This document shows, piece after piece, positions 5,021 through 9,250 of a stretch of DNA of 9,250 nucleotides (the stretch's first letter is position 1; each line of letters opens with the position of its first letter). The position numbers were made by a program, and so were the translations under genes. Below the pieces are notes generated by a model. The model was not told where the DNA came from and did no database searches. It saw nothing but the letters and a program-made list of their open reading frames with translations. Origin of the DNA: JAICND01 sp035281425 (GTDB lineage Bacteria; Actinomycetota; Acidimicrobiia; Spongiisociales; ZC4RG35); NCBI GenBank assembly GCA_035281425.1, contig DATEDX010000029.1:1-9250 (forward strand). The letters run 5' to 3'.

Positions 5021-6604
5021 ATGACGGAGCAGGCCCGCTGGAATCGTGTCCGGGCCGCTGAGCTGGTCGGGTCGCTCTCCCTGGCCGCCGATCTGGCCAC
5101 CGGGGTTCCCCTCGAGCAAGGTCTCCACAGCACGCTTATCGCGATGCGTCTGGCCCAGATGCTCGGCCTCGATCCGAATAGCTCGTCGCAGACCTTCTAC
5201 GGATGCCTGCTCTTCTATATCGGCTGCACTGCCACCGCCGATCTCGCCGCCGATCTCTTTGGCGATGAACTTGCGTTGACCACCTACGCCACTCCCTTCC
5301 GGTTCGGATCCCGGGGTGAGATGGTGAGAGGGATGATGAGAGCGGTGGCGCCGCCCGGTTCATCACCCTGGCGACGTGCAGCCAAGCTTGCCTGGGGTGT
5401 CCCCAAGCTGGGAGCGACCCTACCCCAGGTGGTAGCGGTCAACTGTGAGGTGGCGCAGTTGATCAGCGGCCGCCTCGGCTTGCCCGGCGATGTTGGACGG
5501 ATTTTCGAGCAGATGGCCGAACGATGGGATGGAACAGGCCAGCCAGCTGGTATCGGTGGAGACCAAATCGCACTGCCAATGCGCATTATTCACGTCGCTC
5601 GCGACGCGGCCTTCCAGGTCATGTTGCATGGTCCGGAGGAGTCAGCCAAGGTGATAGGCGAGCGAGGGGGACGGGCCTTTGACCCCCACCTCAGCCAGTT
5701 CGTCGCGAAGAACCCCGAGGTGTTGACGCTCGAACCGGGACCATCGTTGTGGGAGCCGGTGATGGAGATTGAACCTGAACCGCACTTGGTGCTCGAGAAG
5801 ACTGCCCTGGACGAGGCGCTCGCCGCGATGGGGGACTTCGCCGATCTGGTATCGCCGTATTTGGTCGGCCACTCAGCAGGTGTGGCCGAGTTGGCGGGCG
5901 CCGCCGCTCGCCTCGCTGGTCTTGACGCTGAAGAGATTCAGCGGGCGGCCACGATTCATGACCTTGGGCGGGTTACGGTACCCACCCGCATCTGGCGGAC
6001 TCCTACCTCGCTTAACACCGACGATTGGGAAGGGGTCCGTTTGCACAGCTACTACACCGAGCGCATCCTCGCCCCGTCGCCCTTCCTCAGCCATCTCGCT
6101 CCGGTGGCCACGGCCCACCACGAACGGCTCGACGGCTCTGGGTACCACAGAGGGGTGCCGGCGGCGGTCCTCTCCCCATCCGCTCGCCTGGTGGCTGCAG
6201 CCGATATGTACCACGCCATGATCGAGCCGCGGCCCCATCGACTTGCCCTTACCGCGGAGGAGGCGGTCAGGGCCATACAGGAGGAGGTGAAGGTCGGCCG
6301 GCTCGATGCCCAAGCGGTGGCCCCTGTGTTGGAGGCAGTCGGCCGCCGTCTGCCTCGGACCGATGGCCCGGCGGGTCTCACTGCCCGGGAGCTAGAGGTA
6401 GTCGGTCTGCTAGCCCGGGGGCACCAGACCAAACAGATCGCCCGCAACTTGAACATCTCCCCCAAGACGGCCGATCGTCATATCCAGAGCGCTTACCGCA
6501 AGATCGGTGTCTCCACCCGCGCCGGCGCCACCCTCTTCGCCATGCAAGTCGGATTGGTGTCATGGGGAGAATTCCCACTATCGCCTCCAAGGCGTGCTCC
6601 GTAG
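5021..6604 (+). CDS. HD-GYP-like phosphohydrolase fused to a C-terminal LuxR-type HTH
   Basis: The product has 527 residues. Residues about 30-240 look like a decayed HD half: a lone His36, GCLLFYIGC where an HD pair would be expected, and ERWDGTGQP (168-175) echoing the GYP motif. Residues about 255-440 form a second, better kept HD-GYP-like domain: His284, HDLGR (313-317), His342, HHERLDGSGYHRG (366-378) and Asp395 retain all metal ligands of cyclic-di-GMP phosphodiesterases, though the proline of GYP is replaced by His. Residues 450-513 are a GerE/LuxR helix-turn-helix (LTARELEVVGLLARG...TKQIARNLNISPKTADRHIQSAYRKIGV). There is no receiver domain or membrane segment. A plausible role is a cytoplasmic regulator linking a nucleotide signal to transcription; substrate and targets are unknown. 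Related HD/LuxR fusions occur in actinobacteria. It is co-directional with the membrane-protein gene 29 bases downstream. Confidence 0.85.
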   Translation: MTEQARWNRVRAAELVGSLSLAADLATGVPLEQGLHSTLIAMRLAQMLGLDPNSSSQTFYGCLLFYIGCTATADLAADLFGDELALTTYATPFRFGSRGEMVRGMMRAVAPPGSSPWRRAAKLAWGVPKLGATLPQVVAVNCEVAQLISGRLGLPGDVGRIFEQMAERWDGTGQPAGIGGDQIALPMRIIHVARDAAFQVMLHGPEESAKVIGERGGRAFDPHLSQFVAKNPEVLTLEPGPSLWEPVMEIEPEPHLVLEKTALDEALAAMGDFADLVSPYLVGHSAGVAELAGAAARLAGLDAEEIQRAATIHDLGRVTVPTRIWRTPTSLNTDDWEGVRLHSYYTERILAPSPFLSHLAPVATAHHERLDGSGYHRGVPAAVLSPSARLVAAADMYHAMIEPRPHRLALTAEEAVRAIQEEVKVGRLDAQAVAPVLEAVGRRLPRTDGPAGLTARELEVVGLLARGHQTKQIARNLNISPKTADRHIQSAYRKIGVSTRAGATLFAMQVGLVSWGEFPLSPPRRAP

Positions 6605-6633
6605 CTTCGGTTTGCCACTCAAGGAGGCAACAG

Positions 6634-7347
6634 ATGACTGATGGTGGAGGTGCGCGGATCGGGGCGGTAGGCGCAACCCTGGGGGGATTCCTGCTTCTAG
6701 TCGGAAATGTGATCCATCCCCGAGAAGAAGGACAGCTCGACCAGGTCGAGGCCCTCCTCTCGGTAGTCGCCGGCTCCGAGATGTGGGCGGTGGTTCACAT
6801 CATGCTGTTGCTTGGGGTTGCGCTTCTAATGGTGGGGTATGTCGGCCTCACGGCGACGATGACGGAAACGGTATGGCCCCGGCTCGGATTAGGTCTGGCG
6901 ATCGTCGGGACCGCAATGGCAGCGCTATTCATGACAACCGAGGCGGTGGCCCTACCGCCCATTGCCGAGGTGTGGGCGGCAGCCTCCAATGAAGCTCGTC
7001 AGTCGGCTGTCACTTCGGCCGTGCCCCTGTTCCACCTGTCGTTGGCCCTATCTGCAGCGGCGGCGCTCTTCCTCTTCGGATTCACGCCTCTAGCAATGGG
7101 GAAGGCGCTTGTCTCCTCCGCACTCCACCCATCGTGGCTCGGTTGGGTCGGCATTGGAGTCGGCATTTTGGGGGTGGGCGCCAACCTCTATCAGATCTTG
7201 ACGGGAGTAACCACCGGAACCGCACTGATCGTGGTCCCTATAAGCATTGTCGCCGCGACCGTGTGGGTGATTGCCCTGGGGGTGCACATGTGGCGGCGCT
7301 GGGCTAACCCGAGGGTGATGGTTAAGACGGCAGCGACGTCGGCCTGA
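6634..7347 (+). CDS. Six-helix integral membrane protein of unknown function
   Basis: The product has 237 residues from ATG 6634, with AAGGAGG 6 bases upstream. Hydrophobic segments at about 9-26, 51-74, 83-102, 128-152, 168-188 and 196-218 predict six membrane helices. The loop after helix 1 is acidic (HPREEGQLDQVEA), and the C-terminus is basic (WRRWANPRVMVK), so the tail is probably cytoplasmic. Small Gly/Ala-rich helices resemble DUF4386-like or other uncharacterised actinobacterial membrane proteins, but I do not recognise a family with confidence and see no catalytic or transport motif. It follows the HD-GYP/LuxR gene by 29 bases and is likely its operon partner, perhaps a membrane component of the same response. 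A longer frame extending back to 6025 is only overlap with the upstream gene. Confidence 0.75.
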   Translation: MTDGGGARIGAVGATLGGFLLLVGNVIHPREEGQLDQVEALLSVVAGSEMWAVVHIMLLLGVALLMVGYVGLTATMTETVWPRLGLGLAIVGTAMAALFMTTEAVALPPIAEVWAAASNEARQSAVTSAVPLFHLSLALSAAAALFLFGFTPLAMGKALVSSALHPSWLGWVGIGVGILGVGANLYQILTGVTTGTALIVVPISIVAATVWVIALGVHMWRRWANPRVMVKTAATSA

Positions 7348-7367
7348 CCGAGGTGACTAGGTAATGC

Positions 7368-7393
7368 TCTCTCCCCCGACCCATCTTGAGAGA
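7368..7393. terminator. Weak hairpin between convergent genes, possible bidirectional terminator
   Basis: TCTCTC (7368-7373) can pair with GAGAGA (7388-7393) around a 14-base loop. An alternative pairing joins CCCCC (7373-7377) with the G-run at 7398-7403. There is no T-tract on either strand. It lies in the 70-base gap between two convergent genes, where termination is expected, but the structure is not strong. Confidence 0.2.
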
Positions 7394-7417
7394 CAACGGG
7401 GGGCGGCTAGCGACGAC

Positions 7418-8083
7418 CTACCTCGAAGAGGGCGGCGCCGCCAGGCCTCGAAGCAGGGTCTCCAGCATGGCTTCGATTAACTCCTCCACCGGGGGGAAGG
7501 GGACGATTTCGGGGTGGGCGCGGGCCTTGATCAGGAGCTCAACGGTGCCGTGGGCGGCCGACCACATCACCCCGGCCAAGGTGACTGGGGGAAGGTCGGA
7601 GCGGAAATCGCCTGCGGCCTGGGCCTCGGCCACCAGGGCCACCAGACCCTCCAGCACCCGCAGCCCGGGATCGTCGGCCAACTCGTCTTCGGGGATTGAC
7701 CCGGTGCTCTTGGGACCGAAGAGGATCGGGTATTGCTGCCAATTGTCGAGGCCGAAACGGATGTACTCCTCCCCCAGCCGGCGGATCCGGGCCAGGGCGG
7801 TGCCCTCCGAGGTCAATACCGGGGCGAGCTGTTGGGCGAAGCGGTCGAAGCCTCGCCGGCACACCGCGTAGAAGAGCTGGTCCTTGTCGGCGAAGTGAAG
7901 GTAGATGGCCGGGGAGGTGACCCCGACCCGATCGGCGATGGCCCGGATTGGCACCGCTTCGATCGAGCCGTGAGCGTAGAGAAGTTCCTCGGTGGCGTCG
8001 AGGATCTCCTCCCGGAGCAGGGCTCCTTCACCCTTGCGGGCCCGGTGGCCGGTGGCCCGGCGGGCTTGCCTGATGCTGCTCAG
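7418..8083 (-). CDS. TetR-family transcriptional regulator with WHG-like C-terminal domain
   Basis: The product has 221 residues if started at CTG 8081-8083. The TetR DNA-binding domain spans about 23-70: LREEILDATEELLYAHG, IRAIADRVGVTSPAIYLHFADK and the DQLFYAV follow-on are canonical. The ligand domain carries WSAAHGTVELLI (174-185), as in the WHG-type TetR C-terminal family. No ATG, GTG or TTG lies in frame between the exporter's stop and the DNA-binding domain. The CTG at 8083 overlaps the exporter's TGA as CTGA and has GAGGAG 5 bases upstream, so a coupled CTG start is the best reading. The alternative is ATG at 8159-8161, adding 26 residues that overlap the exporter. It probably represses the exporter gene in the same operon, in response to a lipophilic or drug-like ligand (inference from gene pairing). 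Confidence 0.85.
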   Translation of the reverse strand: MSSIRQARRATGHRARKGEGALLREEILDATEELLYAHGSIEAVPIRAIADRVGVTSPAIYLHFADKDQLFYAVCRRGFDRFAQQLAPVLTSEGTALARIRRLGEEYIRFGLDNWQQYPILFGPKSTGSIPEDELADDPGLRVLEGLVALVAEAQAAGDFRSDLPPVTLAGVMWSAAHGTVELLIKARAHPEIVPFPPVEELIEAMLETLLRGLAAPPSSR

Positions 8084-9250
8084 ACCTTCTCCTCGATCGG
8101 AGTCAGGGTAGGCGAGGCCGACTCGCTGAAGCCGAAGCGGCGATGGAGCGGTTGCAGCCATCGCGGCGCCCACCAGTTGGCCCGGCCCGCCAGCCGCATG
8201 AAGGCGGGGACCAGGGTGGCGCGGACAATGAAGGCGTCGACCAGCACCGCCAGGGTCATCCCCACCCCGAACATCTTCATCATCGCCACCTGGGAAGTGG
8301 CGAAGGCCACGAACACCACCGAGATCAACACCGCGGCGGCGGTGACGATGCGCCCGGTTCGCTCCAGGCCCCCGGCGACGGCGGCGACGTCGCCCGCCCC
8401 CCGGTCGTGTTCCTCCTTGATCCGGGAGAGGAGGAACACCTCGTAGTCCATGGAGAGCCCGAAGGCGATGGCGAACATAAGGATGGGCATAGTGAGGTCG
8501 AGGCCGCCGGTGGAGGTGAAGCCGAGCAGGTCGGAGAGGTTGCCGTCCTGGAAGACCCACACCAACGCTCCGAAGGTGGCGGAGAGGGAGAGCAGGTTGA
8601 GGACCACCGCCTTGGCCGGGACCAGGAGCGACCCGAACATGAGGAAGAGCACCACGAAGGTGACCAGTCCGATAAAGCCGAGCGCCCAAGGCAGCCCGGC
8701 GAAGAGGGCCGTTTTGCTGTCGACCAATTCGGCGGTGACCCCGCCGACCAGCACCTCCCCGGGAGGGTCGAGGGCCCTGATGTCTTTCACCAGTTGTTCG
8801 GCTTCCGGATTAGAGGGAGCCACTTCCGGTACCACCGACCAGTAGGTGCCGCCGCCGGCGCTGAACCGGAGGTGGGGAGGACCCGGGGGAAAGACGAGAG
8901 CCCCGTCGACGTAGCTGCCGGTGGCACTGTCGACCCGGGCCACCCGATCGAGGGCGGAAAGGGCGAGGGCGTAGGCATCTACCGCCTCCGGGTCGGACAG
9001 CTGGGGAGCGGCCACATCGATGGCGGAGGACTCGAAGGTGTTGAACTCGGCCCGGAGGATGTCTCCCACCTGACGAGCGTGGGAGGTGGCGGGCAGCACC
9101 CGGTCGTCGGATTGGACCAGGTTGACCCGGAGGAAAGGAACCCCGAGGAAGACGAGGAGGGCGATGGCGGCGGTGGCGATGGGGAGCGGCCGGCGCATCA
9201 CGGTGGTGGCGATGCGGTGCCAGGTGCCGGTGCCGTTCTCCGGCCGGCGG
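8080..9250 (-). CDS. MMPL/RND-family exporter, C-terminal half (cut by the right edge)
   Basis: The frame stays open through the right edge (the residues before GTG 9201 read WHRIATT, typical of the loop before a mid-protein membrane helix), so 389 C-terminal residues of a roughly 700-residue protein are visible. In order: one membrane helix (about 9135-9190), a periplasmic porter domain (about 8700-9130), then a bundle of five helices. The family signature GLSMDYEVFLLSRI.EE lies at about 8410-8457; its Asp-Tyr pair (codons at 8443-8448) is the expected proton-relay site. TGRIVTAAAVLISVVF and GVGMTLAVLVDAFIVRATLVPA follow, as usual. The tail after WWAPRW is short and cytoplasmic. Such proteins export lipids, siderophores or drugs using proton flow; the cargo is not evident. 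Its stop overlaps the TetR start, so the two form one operon. Confidence 0.9.
   Translation of the reverse strand, partial: RRPENGTGTWHRIATTVMRRPLPIATAAIALLVFLGVPFLRVNLVQSDDRVLPATSHARQVGDILRAEFNTFESSAIDVAAPQLSDPEAVDAYALALSALDRVARVDSATGSYVDGALVFPPGPPHLRFSAGGGTYWSVVPEVAPSNPEAEQLVKDIRALDPPGEVLVGGVTAELVDSKTALFAGLPWALGFIGLVTFVVLFLMFGSLLVPAKAVVLNLLSLSATFGALVWVFQDGNLSDLLGFTSTGGLDLTMPILMFAIAFGLSMDYEVFLLSRIKEEHDRGAGDVAAVAGGLERTGRIVTAAAVLISVVFVAFATSQVAMMKMFGVGMTLAVLVDAFIVRATLVPAFMRLAGRANWWAPRWLQPLHRRFGFSESASPTLTPIEEKV

Noticed and set aside
6025..6633. Upstream extension of the membrane-protein frame
   Set aside because: It lies inside the HD-GYP/LuxR gene in another frame, is Pro/Arg/Gly-rich with no family resemblance, and a strong ribosome-binding site marks ATG 6634.
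7733..8446. 237-residue plus-strand frame opposite the TetR and exporter genes
   Set aside because: It is antisense to two recognised families and shows no domain.
8084..8689. Long N-terminal extension of the TetR frame
   Set aside because: It is out-of-frame reading of the exporter gene and composed of Gly/Arg/Pro-rich sequence.
1..9250. CRISPR array, tRNA, rRNA, prophage or transposase
   Set aside because: No periodic spacer-repeat pattern, cloverleaf, rRNA segment, integrase or transposase motif was seen on either strand; the repeats found are only three dispersed copies.

Overview
The window looks like chromosomal DNA of a high-GC actinobacterium. The evidence is GC-rich codon use, GTG/TTG starts, a probable F420-dependent DUF385/Ddn-type enzyme, an MMPL/RND exporter, and genes with a TANNNT box placed for leaderless transcription. 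A member of Acidimicrobiia or a relative would fit, but the sequence alone does not prove the class. No tRNA, rRNA, CRISPR array, phage gene or transposase was seen. No gene-free stretch exceeds about 200 bases.

Left part (1-2175, minus strand): a short ECF-type sigma factor overlaps and precedes a single-pass membrane protein that probably acts as its anti-sigma partner and carries two tandem copies of an NTF2-like extracytoplasmic domain. Just downstream lies a second, decayed copy of the locus. It keeps a near-identical promoter (GTCACA-16 nt-TGTCTT) and scraps of the anti-sigma N-terminus, has lost the sigma gene, and restarts as a paralogous membrane protein that runs off the left edge.

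Middle (2226-3181): an XRE-type regulator and an AbiEii-like nucleotidyltransferase overlap by ATGA, as in toxin-antitoxin modules. The pair is bracketed by two 38-bp direct repeats that differ at one base. A third, diverged relative of the repeat lies upstream of the VOC gene.

Centre-right (3174-4941): a UPF0173-like metallo-beta-lactamase-fold hydrolase reads leftwards. Divergent from it are a DUF385/Ddn-like F420-dependent oxidoreductase and a PhnB-like VOC protein. These look like ordinary housekeeping or detoxification genes.

Right (5021-7347, plus strand): a two-gene operon encodes a HD-GYP-like phosphohydrolase fused to a LuxR-type helix-turn-helix, followed by a six-helix membrane protein. 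Convergent to it (minus strand, 7418-9250) are an MMPL transporter, cut by the right edge, and a TetR regulator translationally coupled to it. This is a classic regulator/efflux pair, although the TetR gene seems to use a CTG start.

The most unusual items are the partly deleted duplicate of the sigma/anti-sigma locus with its preserved promoter, and the repeat-bracketed toxin-antitoxin-like cassette. I see no convincing wholly new system.
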